This document shows, piece after piece, positions 18,936 through 27,825 of a stretch of DNA of 64,000 nt. Under the pieces are notes generated by a model, which was not told the origin of the DNA, did not search any database, and saw only the letters and a program-made list of their open reading frames with translations. The DNA comes from Cyanobacteria bacterium REEB67. GTDB taxonomy: Bacteria; Cyanobacteriota; Vampirovibrionia; Obscuribacterales; Obscuribacteraceae. Position numbers and translations under genes: made by a program. Within the stretch, counting starts at the first letter, position 1. Every line of letters starts with the position of its first letter. The stretch lies in NCBI GenBank assembly GCA_018971775.1, contig JAGXAB010000019.1:19781-83780 (forward strand), read 5' to 3'.

Positions 18936-20453
18936 ATGACACCAGTACCCACAGCTGCCCACGCACAGCCTCTAGATCTTACGGCCCAACAGACGCCGAC
19001 TCACACCAGCGCGGCTAACGCCTCGATATCGGAGAGCCTCGACAGGCTCGATCGCCTGGATGTAGTTTTGCCGACAGTCAATGTCATCTCCTTCGCCGGA
19101 CCGGGCGAGAGTGGCGGCGTTCCCGCCTCACTGGCGCCAATCGTCCAGCGTCTCGGCACCAGGGTCAACTGGTTCGCCATCTCAGATCTGCCCAAGCCGC
19201 TGGAGAAAAAAGGTGATAAACGCGGTGCGGTAAGAAATGAAAGTGGCTTCGCCTATTACTCACCGAAAGTAGCGGACTGGCTGATTAATGCTCACTACGA
19301 AGTTTCACATGACTACCTTTCACCACTTCTGCACAGTCGCGGTGAAGAGCCAGGCGCCGGCACGCAAAAATTCGAGCCGGAGAGCTGGAAATCCTATCGT
19401 CAGCTGTGCGAAGCGGTTGCCTCCGAATGTCTGACCGTTGCCTCAAATAGCTTCCCGACGCTTTGCTGGTTGCATGACTACCAGCTCGCCCTAGCCGCCC
19501 CGCTTCTGGCAGCGCAGGCCGGTCTTATCCTCTGCCAGTTCTGGCATGTGCCCTGGCCAAAAGCAGCGGTAATCAAAGAATCACCAATCGGCCGAGAGCT
19601 GACCGAAGCCCTTTTGAAGAACAAGCTTGTTGGCTTTCACACCGATGAATACGCAGACAATTTTATGGATACGGTGGCGGCAATTTTGCCCACGGCTCAA
19701 GTCAACTGTCAGGCGCGTTCGATCGTTTATGACGGTCGCCGTACACAGTTGACCGTCATGCCTCTCGGTATCGATTTGCCATTCTGGCAGCGCCTGGCCC
19801 AGGCCAGCAAGCCGCACTCCGAATCACTGATTCCCAGACATAGCCTGGCCAGTCAAATCATCCTCGGCGTCGAGCGCCTGGAACAAACCAAAGGTGTAAT
19901 CGAGCGCATCGCCGGCATCGAAAGATTGCTCGAAGATCACCCGACTCACCGCCGGCGCTTTCACTATGTCCAGATTTCGCAGCCTGGCAAAGGTGTGGGC
20001 GCGGAAGCGCGAGCCTACGAAGAGCTGGTAGAAGCACGCATCGAAGCGGTCAACAAAAAATATTTCCAGGACGGCTGGCAGCCTATAATCCACATCAAAG
20101 GCAATCTAGAGCAAAGTCAGTTGGCCGCATGGTATCAAGCGGCAACTGCGATCAGCGTCAACTCGCTCTCGGATGGACTGAATCTGATCGCCAAAGAATA
20201 TGTCGCCTGTCGTGCTGATGAACAGGGTGTGGTCATCCTCTCGCGTCAAGCCGGTGCTTCGCGGGAACTCGCTCAGGGAGCTTTGCTGGTCGATCCCGCT
20301 TCGCCAAAATCGGTGAGCGATGCTTTCAATCTCGCCCTCGGACTGGAAAGCGAAGAGAAGCGCCGACGCATGTCGGCAATGCGTCGCATGATCGGTTGGA
20401 ATCAGCTCCACAACTGGGCTCTAGGTTTCCTTCGCCAGGCTCTTAGCCAGTAA
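18936..20453 (+). CDS. GT20 synthase (trehalose-6-phosphate or glucosylglycerol-phosphate synthase)
   Basis: About 505 residues from ATG 18936. The frame extends to a TTG at 18708, but those extra 76 residues look non-coding and would exceed family length. The enzyme transfers glucose from a nucleotide sugar to glucose-6-phosphate or glycerol-3-phosphate. Family motifs are present: GESGGVPASL near the N-terminus, CWLHDYQLALAAPLL, FWHVPWPKA, VMPLGIDLPFW, GVERLEQTKG and SLSDGLNLIAKEYVACR. These contain the usual histidine, Arg/Lys and Asp/Glu donor-binding residues. In RLEQTKG and HDYQL, Glu-Gln and Gln replace the more usual Asp-Tyr and His. No phosphatase partner lies nearby, so TPS versus GGPS specificity is open. 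The product is a probable osmoprotectant. Confidence 0.85.
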   Translation: MTPVPTAAHAQPLDLTAQQTPTHTSAANASISESLDRLDRLDVVLPTVNVISFAGPGESGGVPASLAPIVQRLGTRVNWFAISDLPKPLEKKGDKRGAVRNESGFAYYSPKVADWLINAHYEVSHDYLSPLLHSRGEEPGAGTQKFEPESWKSYRQLCEAVASECLTVASNSFPTLCWLHDYQLALAAPLLAAQAGLILCQFWHVPWPKAAVIKESPIGRELTEALLKNKLVGFHTDEYADNFMDTVAAILPTAQVNCQARSIVYDGRRTQLTVMPLGIDLPFWQRLAQASKPHSESLIPRHSLASQIILGVERLEQTKGVIERIAGIERLLEDHPTHRRRFHYVQISQPGKGVGAEARAYEELVEARIEAVNKKYFQDGWQPIIHIKGNLEQSQLAAWYQAATAISVNSLSDGLNLIAKEYVACRADEQGVVILSRQAGASRELAQGALLVDPASPKSVSDAFNLALGLESEEKRRRMSAMRRMIGWNQLHNWALGFLRQALSQ

Positions 20454-20619
20454 TTCGCAAATCAAATAAGCTGATGACTGGCTATTCATAACATTTATGC
20501 AGCGCTACTGACGGCGGTTTTAAGCTGCGCCGTCGTCCTTATGCCGCTGCTTTTTTTTCGGCCGGCGTGATCGTGCCCGCTCGCCGTTTACAGCCGCAGG
20601 TCTGACTTTTATCCTGCTC

Positions 20620-21231
20620 GTGATCGATCTTGTCTTACTCGCCCTGCCACCACTTTTCCTGCCGACAGTCGGCCTGGCCCATAACTGGAACTGGGTCGGT
20701 AAGGTGATCGAATCGCTCTGGCCGCTGCTGGTCGCCGCGATTTTTCGCCTGCCCAGCGAATTGACCGGTTCTAAATGGCCAGAACGTGCCGAATCTTATC
20801 TGACAGCCGGCCTCTTAGGCCTGGGCCTGGCCTGTTTCCATATCTATTATTTTTTGCAAGGACAGATGGTCAGCCCCAGTCGCAATGGTCTGGAAAGCAT
20901 TCTTTTCCAGCTCACCATGCCCGGTCTGGGTGAGGAGATTTTTTACCGCGGTTTACTGCTCGCCGTTCTCGATAAATGCCTGGCTCGCCCCTGGAAATTT
21001 TTCGGTGTGAATATCGGCTGGGGATGTCTGATCAGTAGCGGTCTCTTTGTCGCTACCCATGTCATTGTCTTCGACAGTGATTTGAAATTTTCGCTCTGCC
21101 CTGATCCCTTTTTCTACTTTTTCGTCGCGGTCATAGCGATGAGCATGGGCTACCTGCGTTACAAAAGCGACAGTGTCGTGCCCTGCATAATTGCCCACAA
21201 CTCAGTAAACGGACTGCGCTATATTATTTAG
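20620..21231 (+). CDS. CPBP-family intramembrane protease, start disturbed by a T8 tract
   Basis: The protein has 203 residues if it starts at GTG 20620. Members of the CPBP (Rce1/CAAX-protease) family cleave peptides within the membrane. The catalytic signature GEEIFYRG (Glu-Glu-x3-Arg) is present, followed by a helix with FVATHVIVF and by AHNSVNG, which supply the two histidines and the Asn. Several transmembrane helices flank these. The GTG start lies inside a hydrophobic segment (LTFILLVIDLVLLALPP) and has no clear ribosome site. Upstream, ATG 20541 followed by TTTTTTTT (20551-20558) sits in a different frame; losing one T would join it to this gene. The reading start is therefore uncertain. 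Confidence 0.75.
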   Translation: MIDLVLLALPPLFLPTVGLAHNWNWVGKVIESLWPLLVAAIFRLPSELTGSKWPERAESYLTAGLLGLGLACFHIYYFLQGQMVSPSRNGLESILFQLTMPGLGEEIFYRGLLLAVLDKCLARPWKFFGVNIGWGCLISSGLFVATHVIVFDSDLKFSLCPDPFFYFFVAVIAMSMGYLRYKSDSVVPCIIAHNSVNGLRYII

Positions 21232-21264
21232 GCGATCTATTTTGCTATGGCGAGGTAATATTCG

Positions 21265-21660
21265 ATGACAATTTCGTTCAACTCCGGCGCTCTCGGAGTC
21301 GGCATCGCCATCATAGGGGTAGCGATTTTCCAGTGGGTATTCTTTCTTATTTTTCTGAAAGTACGGCTCAAGTCGACATGGAAAGATGCGCTCAAGCGAA
21401 GTGCCTTAAGCCACATACCGGCCGCAATCTTAATTGGCATCATACTACCCGTGCTGCTCAGCCGAATCCCTCCCTTTGGCGGTTTTCTAGCGTTAATCTG
21501 TATGCGGGGATTCTTCACACCCTTCGGTGATCTACTCTTTCTCGAGCGGCAAAAGATCAAATTGACTGCTGCCGATGGCTTCCTGTTTTTCATATGCAAC
21601 TGGCTGATCGTCGGACTTTTTGCACAGACGCCTCTGGCAGCTGCACTACGTCTCGACTGA
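21265..21660 (+). CDS. Small polytopic membrane protein, function unknown
   Basis: The protein has 131 residues from ATG 21265, with GAGG ten bases upstream. Three or four hydrophobic segments are visible: VGIAIIGVAIFQWVFFLIFL, HIPAAILIGIILPVLL and FLFFICNWLIVGLF. No conserved catalytic motif was recognised. It lies 33 bases after the CPBP protease gene in the same direction and ends in a hairpin shared with the convergent nuo operon, so it is likely the last gene of that transcription unit. Confidence 0.6.
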   Translation: MTISFNSGALGVGIAIIGVAIFQWVFFLIFLKVRLKSTWKDALKRSALSHIPAAILIGIILPVLLSRIPPFGGFLALICMRGFFTPFGDLLFLERQKIKLTAADGFLFFICNWLIVGLFAQTPLAAALRLD

Positions 21661-21669
21661 GCAACCACG

Positions 21670-21699
21670 AAAAAGCGGCCTCCTCACAGAAGCCGCCTT
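21670..21699 (-). terminator. Terminator of the nuo operon, possibly bidirectional
   Basis: On the minus strand GCGGCTTCT pairs with AGGAGGCCGC around a small loop, followed by TTTTT. It lies about 30 bases past the nuoK stop and between convergent genes, so it may also stop transcripts from the plus strand. Confidence 0.7.
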
Positions 21700-21726
21700 A
21701 ATGATTTTAGAAATTCAAAATCGCCA

Positions 21727-22326
21727 CTACCACTTGAGCAAATTGAACTTGTTCATATCCACAGTCGATGTATTGCGGTAGAGCGAAAGAACGATAGCCA
21801 GACCGACAGCGGCTTCGGCAGCGGCAACGGTCAAAACGAAGATCGAGAAAAGCTGACCTTTGATATGACTGGGATCGACATAACGGGCGAAGGCAATCAA
21901 GTTGATATTGACGGCATTGAGCATCAGTTCAATCGACATCAAGACGCGCACGGCGTTGCGCGATTGGCACATACCGTAGATACCGACCGAGAAGAGCAAG
22001 GCGCCCAGTACCAGGTAACGGACAAGCATGTCTTGGTTGAGTGTGAGGATAATAAAAGAAGAAAGAATTGTGGCAGTGATGATCACTACTTTATTGCCGC
22101 CGGCCGAACGTACCATCCAACCGACAAGGGCCATGGCGACACAAGTCCAGAAGTCATAGTGATGAGCGACGACTTTTTCCATACCATCCGGTCCAAACAG
22201 GATACCGGCATAAGTACCGACAATGGCGGCGGCGAAGATGCAAAAGCCAAGAGCAATTTTAGTGGCAAGAGCGTCATCGCGACGACGAATAGCAGCTTGT
22301 TCTTTCTTTTGAGCGGTGGTAATCAC
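21727..22326 (-). CDS. nuoK: NADH-quinone oxidoreductase subunit K with an N-terminal membrane extension
   Basis: NuoK is an antiporter-like membrane subunit of complex I. The C-terminal ~100 residues match it well: GALLFSVGIYGM, then SIELMLNAVNINLIAF with the essential Glu at residue 133, then VAAAEAAVGLAIVLSLYR with the second Glu at 171. NuoK is normally about 100 residues with three helices; this protein has 199. The extra ~100 N-terminal residues start with a charged region (QKKEQAAIRRRDD) and contain about three hydrophobic segments (IALGFCIFAAAIVGTYAGI, WTCVAMALVGWMV, VVIITATILSSFIIL). It is the last gene of the nuo operon, eight bases after nuoJ. Confidence 0.9.
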   Translation of the reverse strand: MITTAQKKEQAAIRRRDDALATKIALGFCIFAAAIVGTYAGILFGPDGMEKVVAHHYDFWTCVAMALVGWMVRSAGGNKVVIITATILSSFIILTLNQDMLVRYLVLGALLFSVGIYGMCQSRNAVRVLMSIELMLNAVNINLIAFARYVDPSHIKGQLFSIFVLTVAAAEAAVGLAIVLSLYRNTSTVDMNKFNLLKW

Positions 22327-22334
22327 TTTTCTCT

Positions 22335-22988
22335 CTACCTCTGCAGCGCTAAATTGGTTTCGGCTTTTTTCGCTTCTTCGACGACGGTCAGGCTGCCGTC
22401 TTCGTCGACTTCCTTCGTATCATTCTTGGCCAGCATGATCGCGCCCATAAGAGCGGCCAGGAGCAAGACGGAGGCGAATTCAAAAGGAATGGCATAAGTC
22501 GTGGTCAGAGCTTCGCCAAGGACTTTGACACAGTCCACAGGCATCGGCTCGGTGCTGATCGGCCAGCGCGACTCGCCGGTGAGGGCGGCATAAATAGTGA
22601 CGAAAGAGAAGACGGCAACCCAGAGGACGACATTGCGTTTAATCGAATTGAAAAAACGAATCAAGGGCGACTTATCTTCTACTAAAATAATCGGAGCTTC
22701 CGCTTCCAGACGAGGATTGGTCAACATCAGAGCGATGACAACGACAAGAGTGATACCGACTGCGTAAATCATGATTTGAGCAAGAGCAAGGAATTGCGCC
22801 TGGAGCAAAAGGAAGATTCCCGAGATCGTGCCGAATACACCGATCAGCAAGAAACCGGCGCGGATGATCACCCGGTCGGCGATGCAACCAACAGCCAGAC
22901 AGATGGCCATCGCGGCAAAAACGTAAAAAAGCCAGCTTTCCACTGAGGGTAACGCGAGGAGCGCGCCTAATGCATCTTGCTGTTCCAT
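22335..22988 (-). CDS. nuoJ: NADH-quinone oxidoreductase subunit J
   Basis: About 217 residues from ATG 22988; an upstream TTG at 23063 would abut the nuoI ribosome site with no spacing and is unlikely. NuoJ is a membrane subunit next to NuoK and NuoA in the quinone-end proton path. Five hydrophobic segments are visible, including WLFYVFAAMAICLAVGCIAD, FLLIGVFGTISGIFLLLQ and the conserved QFLALAQIMIYAVGITLVVV. The last includes the pi-bulge-type Tyr-Ala-Val-Gly segment typical of the family. A charged tail (KNDTKEVDEDG) ends it. It is flanked by nuoI and nuoK in canonical order. Confidence 0.9.
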   Translation of the reverse strand: MEQQDALGALLALPSVESWLFYVFAAMAICLAVGCIADRVIIRAGFLLIGVFGTISGIFLLLQAQFLALAQIMIYAVGITLVVVIALMLTNPRLEAEAPIILVEDKSPLIRFFNSIKRNVVLWVAVFSFVTIYAALTGESRWPISTEPMPVDCVKVLGEALTTTYAIPFEFASVLLLAALMGAIMLAKNDTKEVDEDGSLTVVEEAKKAETNLALQR

Positions 22989-23068
22989 TTTTCTGGTTTG
23001 ATCCTTGTATCTGTAGCTAATCGCTTCTTGCAAGACAATCTGGTTTCCGGCCGAGACCGGCAACCTTC

Positions 23069-23839
23069 CTAGTCTTTCTTCTCTTCTTTTTCTTCGGGCT
23101 TTTTCTCGGTTTCTTCCTTGGCTACTTCCGGCTTGGCTTCAGCCGGCTTCACTTCCGGTTTAGCTTCGGCTGGTTTAGCTTCAGTTTTAGCTTCAGCCGG
23201 TTTGGCTTCAGCAGCTTTTGCGTCGGCAGCAGGTGCAGCAGTGGCGCCTTCAGCCGGTTTGGCAGCAGCAGCAGGTGCGGCGGCCGGTTTGGCAGCGGCA
23301 GCGGGAGCAGCTCCGTCAGCAGGTTTAGGAGCAACGGCAGCCTTGGGCGGCTTAGGCTTGGGCAGGGGTACGCCTTTTTTCTCGAAGTAGAAAGCCGACT
23401 CATCTTGACCGAGGGTCAATTTTTTCAAATCGTAAATGAGCGATTCGCGCGAATAATCGGCCATCTCAAAATCATTTGTATTGATGATGCAGTTGGTCGG
23501 GCAGACTTCGGTGCAAAGACCGCAAAACATACAGAGGCCGTGGTCGATTTTGAAATCGATAAGTTCCAGCTTGTTTGTCTCGGGACTCTTGTGCGATGTG
23601 ATCTCAATGCACTTATCCGGGCAGACGCGTTCGCACTGGCGGCAAGAAATGCAGAGGTTTTCACCGCTCTCGGGATTTACGGCCAGAGCCAATCTTCCAC
23701 GGAAGTGGGGAGAGAGTTTGGAAACTTCTTCCGGATAGTTTTTTGTGATGGGCTCGCGGAAGGTGTGTTTGAAAACGGTGCCGAGACCTTTTCTAATTTC
23801 ACCCAATCCGTTGAGGGACCTGGATATTACATTACCCAT
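23069..23839 (-). CDS. nuoI: NADH-quinone oxidoreductase subunit I with Ala/Lys/Pro/Glu tail
   Basis: NuoI carries clusters N6a and N6b and passes electrons to N2 in NuoB. Both ferredoxin motifs are intact: CISCRQCERVCP and CMFCGLCTEVCP. The N-terminal part (GTVFKHTFREPITKNYPEE) fits the amphipathic anchoring helix. After about residue 165 the chain becomes a low-complexity tail of about 90 residues rich in Ala, Lys, Pro and Glu, with repeated PAEAKPE-like units; normal NuoI ends near residue 160-180. The start overlaps the nuoH stop by eight bases, consistent with coupling. Confidence 0.93.
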   Translation of the reverse strand: MGNVISRSLNGLGEIRKGLGTVFKHTFREPITKNYPEEVSKLSPHFRGRLALAVNPESGENLCISCRQCERVCPDKCIEITSHKSPETNKLELIDFKIDHGLCMFCGLCTEVCPTNCIINTNDFEMADYSRESLIYDLKKLTLGQDESAFYFEKKGVPLPKPKPPKAAVAPKPADGAAPAAAAKPAAAPAAAAKPAEGATAAPAADAKAAEAKPAEAKTEAKPAEAKPEVKPAEAKPEVAKEETEKKPEEKEEKKD

Positions 23840-25205
23840 GACAGATTACGAACCCCCTTGCGAACACGATTACCAGAAAAACGATCAGAGAAAGAGGAAT
23901 GAGGCGCTTCCAACCAAAGGCGATCAGTTGGTCGATACGGAAACGCGGCAAGGTTCCCCGGATGAGAATGGCGAAGAAAACGATGGCATAGACTTTGAAA
24001 ATCACCCAGAGGGTGGAGAACAGCATTTCCGGATTGATCAAATGCAGCTGGCTGCAAATTGGGTTTTCGCGAAGCATGGCGATCATTTGCGGCAGGCCGG
24101 GGATCTTGTCCAGAATGTATGGAGGAATGGGATTGTCGCCGCCGCCCAGGAACATCACAGTGGTGACGCTCGAGACAACGAAAAGGTTGGTGAATTCAGC
24201 CAGGAAGAAGATGGCGAATTTCATGCCACTAAATTCGGTGTTGTAACCAGAGACGAGTTCCGATTCTGCTTCAGGCAAGTCGAAAGGAATACGGTTGATT
24301 TCGGCGCAAGCTCCGGTCAGATAGAGGCACATCGAGATCACCAGACAGACGATCAAGATCAAAGCGGCGATGCCGGAGACTGCAGAAAATGGATAGTAGA
24401 GCTGAAGAATCTGTCCCATTTCGCCAGTCTTGTTGACGCTCGCGGCAATCGCTCGGTCGAGACCGGTAAGGGCGCCACCACCTAGAATATTCCAGTTGAG
24501 GAAACCACCGGCTTGTTGCTGGACGATTTTCACCATGTCGAGCGTGCCGGCCATCAAGCAGACCGAAATGATTGAGAGTACGAGAGGTATTTCGTAGCTG
24601 ATTGCCTGGGCGGCACTTCTCAGTCCACCGACGAGCGAATATTTGTTGTTCGAAGACCAGCCGGCCATGACCAGGGCTACGACCGGAATAGCGGAAGCGG
24701 CTAAGACGTAGAAAATACCGGTGGGCAAATTGAGAATATGAAAGAAAGGATGGTCATTAGTAACGGCCGCCAGGAGCGGCACTGCACCCATGATTGAGGG
24801 TGCGAAGAAAATGATCGGCGAAAGGGTGAACATAACAGCATCGGCGCCGGTCGGAGTGATGTCCTCCTTGAGAAGCAATTTGACAGCGTCCGCCATCGTT
24901 TGCAAATAACCATCGGGACCGACGCGGTTCGGGCCTTTTCTAACGGTGAAGATCGCCAGAGCCCGGCGCTCGAGCAAGACCATGAACATGGCGTTAATCG
25001 GGATGAAAACAAGAATCGAAAGGGCCGGAACGGCGAATCTCAAAATTTCGGTGAGCAGCTCATTGTTGTAATGGAACAAGACATCGAGGGCCATCGGCAG
25101 ACCGATACCCACAGCCCAACAGACAAGCCAGACGGCCGTAAATGTTATCGTCAACCAAACGATGCTCAGCACCGTTAGTTTTCTAATCTCAGCTACGTTT
25201 TCCAT
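23832..25205 (-). CDS. nuoH: NADH-quinone oxidoreductase subunit H
   Basis: NuoH forms much of the quinone-binding chamber at the membrane interface. Hallmarks are present: KGPNRVGPDGYLQTMADAVK, the ITPTGAD loop, SAAQAISYEIPLVLSI, and the EINRIPFDLPEAESELVSGY stretch with its acidic cluster. At 457 residues it is longer than the usual ~330-370; the extra length lies in an internal loop around NILGGGALTGLDRAIAAS and near the C-terminus. It starts at ATG 25205, about 110 bases after nuoD; that gap holds no gene. Confidence 0.93.
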   Translation of the reverse strand: MENVAEIRKLTVLSIVWLTITFTAVWLVCWAVGIGLPMALDVLFHYNNELLTEILRFAVPALSILVFIPINAMFMVLLERRALAIFTVRKGPNRVGPDGYLQTMADAVKLLLKEDITPTGADAVMFTLSPIIFFAPSIMGAVPLLAAVTNDHPFFHILNLPTGIFYVLAASAIPVVALVMAGWSSNNKYSLVGGLRSAAQAISYEIPLVLSIISVCLMAGTLDMVKIVQQQAGGFLNWNILGGGALTGLDRAIAASVNKTGEMGQILQLYYPFSAVSGIAALILIVCLVISMCLYLTGACAEINRIPFDLPEAESELVSGYNTEFSGMKFAIFFLAEFTNLFVVSSVTTVMFLGGGDNPIPPYILDKIPGLPQMIAMLRENPICSQLHLINPEMLFSTLWVIFKVYAIVFFAILIRGTLPRFRIDQLIAFGWKRLIPLSLIVFLVIVFARGFVICHG

Positions 25206-25314
25206 GAATCGCGGCGCGCCCCTTTGTCTACTGATTGCTTCTAGCTTTTACTTTTCTATCTATATAAAGAACTGATGAAGAACGGTTTCTCTACCTGCCA
25301 TTGCCTTCGCCTTT

Positions 25315-26451
25315 CTATCTGTCCACATCGGGCAAGATGATGTCGATTGAGCCAAAGATGGCCATGATGTCGGAGATTGGAGCTCCGACCAGCAATTCGG
25401 GAAGAATCGACAGATTGCAGAAGGAGGGATTGCGCCAGCGGAAACGCAACGCTTTTTCACCACCGCCGGAGATTACATAACAACCGATCACACCGCGGGG
25501 TGATTCAACTGCAGCAAAACCTTCGCCGGCTTTGACACGCATACCTGCTGTTTGTTTCTTAGCGATGATGTCGCCGTCAGGAATTTGGGCCATACATTGA
25601 TTGATGATTTTGACCGATTCACGCATCTCCAGGATGCGGCACATGTAGCGGTCCCAGGTATCGCCGCCTTCTTTGTCGACGGAAATAACCTTAAAATCGA
25701 GTTCGGGATAAACACCGTAAGGTTTCGTTTTGCGCAAATCGAGAGGGACGCCGGAAGCGCGAATGCAAGGGCCGGTGACACCATAATCTTTGGCCAACTG
25801 ACGCGGAATGATGCCGACGCCTTTGGTGCGGTCAAGGAAGATAGGATTTTGAGTGACGATCGCTTCGTATTCATCGATGCGATCGTTGAACTCGGCGGTG
25901 AATTTTTTGAGCTGTTCAAACCATTCGGGCTTGGGATCGCGGACGACGCCACCAGCGCGGATGTAGTTAAACATCATGCGTTGACCGGCCACTTCTTCAA
26001 ACAAATCAAAAAGCTTTTCACGCTCTCTAAAAGGATAGAAAGGAAAACCGAACATCGCTCCAAGGTCGATCAGATAGGTGCCGAGCCAGAGCAAGTGCGA
26101 GGTGATGCGATTCATTTCGGAGAGAATGACGCGCAGATATTCAGCGCGTTTCGGCACGACCGTACCGTCGAGCTGCTCGATGGCACGAGCCATCGCCCAT
26201 GAAGTAAACATGCCGGAGAGATAATCGACACGATCAATCAGTGCCTGATATTGGAACCAGGTGCGATTTTGACCTTGCCACTCCTGGGCGCGGTGCAAGT
26301 GGCCGAGAACCGGCTCCACATGTTTGACCACTTCGCCATCGAGTGTCAGAAGCAACCGCAAAACCCCGTGTGTAGCGGGATGCTGCGGACCCATGTTGAT
26401 GATCATCTCATCTGTTTTCAGGTCTTCCGACCTTTGCATTTCAAGAGCCAT
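25315..26451 (-). CDS. nuoD: NADH-quinone oxidoreductase subunit D (49 kDa)
   Basis: The protein has 378 residues. NuoD and NuoB together form the quinone site. The start region MIINMGPQHPATHGVLRLL includes the loop His used in quinone binding. Other family segments are YQALIDRVDYLSGM, FPFYPFREREKLFDLFE, TGPCIRASGVPLDLRKTKPY and a C-terminal GSIDIILPDVDR. The usual 'GYLHRGxEK' segment reads GHLHRAQEWQGQNRTWFQY here, a divergent form at a normally conserved place. It is ten bases downstream of nuoC. Confidence 0.93.
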   Translation of the reverse strand: MALEMQRSEDLKTDEMIINMGPQHPATHGVLRLLLTLDGEVVKHVEPVLGHLHRAQEWQGQNRTWFQYQALIDRVDYLSGMFTSWAMARAIEQLDGTVVPKRAEYLRVILSEMNRITSHLLWLGTYLIDLGAMFGFPFYPFREREKLFDLFEEVAGQRMMFNYIRAGGVVRDPKPEWFEQLKKFTAEFNDRIDEYEAIVTQNPIFLDRTKGVGIIPRQLAKDYGVTGPCIRASGVPLDLRKTKPYGVYPELDFKVISVDKEGGDTWDRYMCRILEMRESVKIINQCMAQIPDGDIIAKKQTAGMRVKAGEGFAAVESPRGVIGCYVISGGGEKALRFRWRNPSFCNLSILPELLVGAPISDIMAIFGSIDIILPDVDR

Positions 26452-26460
26452 AACTGCTGC

Positions 26461-27060
26461 CTATCTCATACTGTGAGGATTTTTGTCGTTCAAACCATCG
26501 ACTGGTTGCTTGTAATCTTTGCGCAACGGGTGACCGTCCCAATCCCAGGGATTGAGGATACGTCTGGGATAGGGATGCGCTGAGTAGCGGATACCAACCA
26601 GGTCGTATGTCTCGCGTTCATGCCAGTTGGCGGCGGGCCAGATATTACTGATGCTCGGTACGCAGGGCAAATGATCGGCGGCGACGCCGGCCTTAGGCAC
26701 GCGTACTTTGATCACCAGCTCATTGTTGTGATCGTAAGCCCAGAGGTGATAGACCGAATCAAAAGTCTCGGTGCTGTCGACACCAGTGACGGTGAGCAAC
26801 AAATCCAGTTTTATTTCGGAACTATTTTTCAATAAACGCAGAGCGGTATGAAGTTGATCGCCATCTAAAGCAATTGTCTCGATGCCACATGAGTCGAATA
26901 AACGCTCGGAGGCTACGCCATGATCCTTGAGAAATTGGCCATACTGACCAGGTTCCGAAGGCGGCTTCGGAGGAGCGGGCTCTTCCTTCTTAGCAGCAGC
27001 CGGAGCTGGAGCGGGTGCCTTCTTAGGAGCGGCATCATCTTTGGGAGTTTCATCAGCCAT
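26461..27060 (-). CDS. nuoC: NADH-quinone oxidoreductase subunit C with charged Pro/Ala N-terminus
   Basis: The protein has 199 residues. NuoC (30 kDa) is a structural subunit of the connecting arm. The C-terminal half holds the signature: NWHERETYDLVGIRYSAHP followed by RRILNPWDWDGHPLRKDYK. The first ~38 residues are low complexity (Ala, Pro, Lys, Glu), which is not part of the usual fold and echoes the tails on NuoB and NuoI. It lies five bases after nuoB and ten before nuoD. Confidence 0.93.
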   Translation of the reverse strand: MADETPKDDAAPKKAPAPAPAAAKKEEPAPPKPPSEPGQYGQFLKDHGVASERLFDSCGIETIALDGDQLHTALRLLKNSSEIKLDLLLTVTGVDSTETFDSVYHLWAYDHNNELVIKVRVPKAGVAADHLPCVPSISNIWPAANWHERETYDLVGIRYSAHPYPRRILNPWDWDGHPLRKDYKQPVDGLNDKNPHSMR

Positions 27061-27065
27061 TGTTC

Positions 27066-27821
27066 TTAGCCTTCTTCCTTTGCCTTGCCAGAGTCAATCT
27101 TCGCCGTTTCGACTTTTATCGAGTCTACTTTGCCGGCACCACCAGCAGCGGCAAGAGCCAATTCGGCATCGGTGTCGGCCTGAGCTTCGGCGACCAGATC
27201 ATCAACGAGACGTCCCGTGTCGTAGTCCACAAAACGGACAGCGCGCTGGGCATAGCTCCGTTTTTTGCGCTCATGGTAATTTTCGGTGCGGATTTTTTGC
27301 TGCAATTTGAGCAGGGCATCGAGGATGCCTTCCGGTCTCGGAGGGCAGCCGGGCAAGTAGACATCGACCGGGATAATGCGGTCCACACCTTGCACTACCG
27401 AGTAGGAGTCGTTGAACATCCCACCGGTAACGGTGCATGCGCCCATGGCGATCACATACTTGGGTTCGGGCATCTGCTCGTAAAGAGTGATCAGCGCTGG
27501 AGCCATCTTGCGGGTGATCGTACCGGCGGTGATGATCAGATCCGCTTGACGAGGGGTGCCGCGAAATACTTCAGAGCCGAATCTGGAAATGTCGAAAGCC
27601 GACATACCGACGCTCATCATCTCGATAGCGCAGCATGATGTACCGAAGGTAAGAGGCCAGACGGAGTTCGAGCGGAAATAATTGGTGATCGGACTGAGTA
27701 CCGGGCTGAGCAATTCACCGAGGGCATCGATCATCAAATCTATGCTGCTCAGGGTGACCGTGTCGCTCAATTCCTGCGGTACCGCCGGAAAATCGCTTTT
27801 TAATAGGTTGCCTTCAGTCAT
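27066..27821 (-). CDS. nuoB: NADH-quinone oxidoreductase subunit B
   Basis: About 251 residues from ATG 27821, four bases after the nuoA stop; an earlier in-frame start at 27860 overlaps nuoA and is unlikely. NuoB carries cluster N2. All four ligands are visible: the adjacent Cys pair in [11 protein letters not shown], the Cys in [12 protein letters not shown], and the Cys in [13 protein letters not shown]. The core ends near residue 190. A further ~60 residues rich in Ala, Asp and Lys form an unusual tail. Confidence 0.94.
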   Translation of the reverse strand: MTEGNLLKSDFPAVPQELSDTVTLSSIDLMIDALGELLSPVLSPITNYFRSNSVWPLTFGTSCCAIEMMSVGMSAFDISRFGSEVFRGTPRQADLIITAGTITRKMAPALITLYEQMPEPKYVIAMGACTVTGGMFNDSYSVVQGVDRIIPVDVYLPGCPPRPEGILDALLKLQQKIRTENYHERKKRSYAQRAVRFVDYDTGRLVDDLVAEAQADTDAELALAAAGGAGKVDSIKVETAKIDSGKAKEEG

Positions 27822-27825
27822 TTTC

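Noticed and set aside
20510..20534. Terminator hairpin GACGGCG/CGCCGTC after the GT20 gene
   Set aside because: The T-run begins 16 bases after the stem and the hairpin lies in a region that may encode the protease N-terminus.
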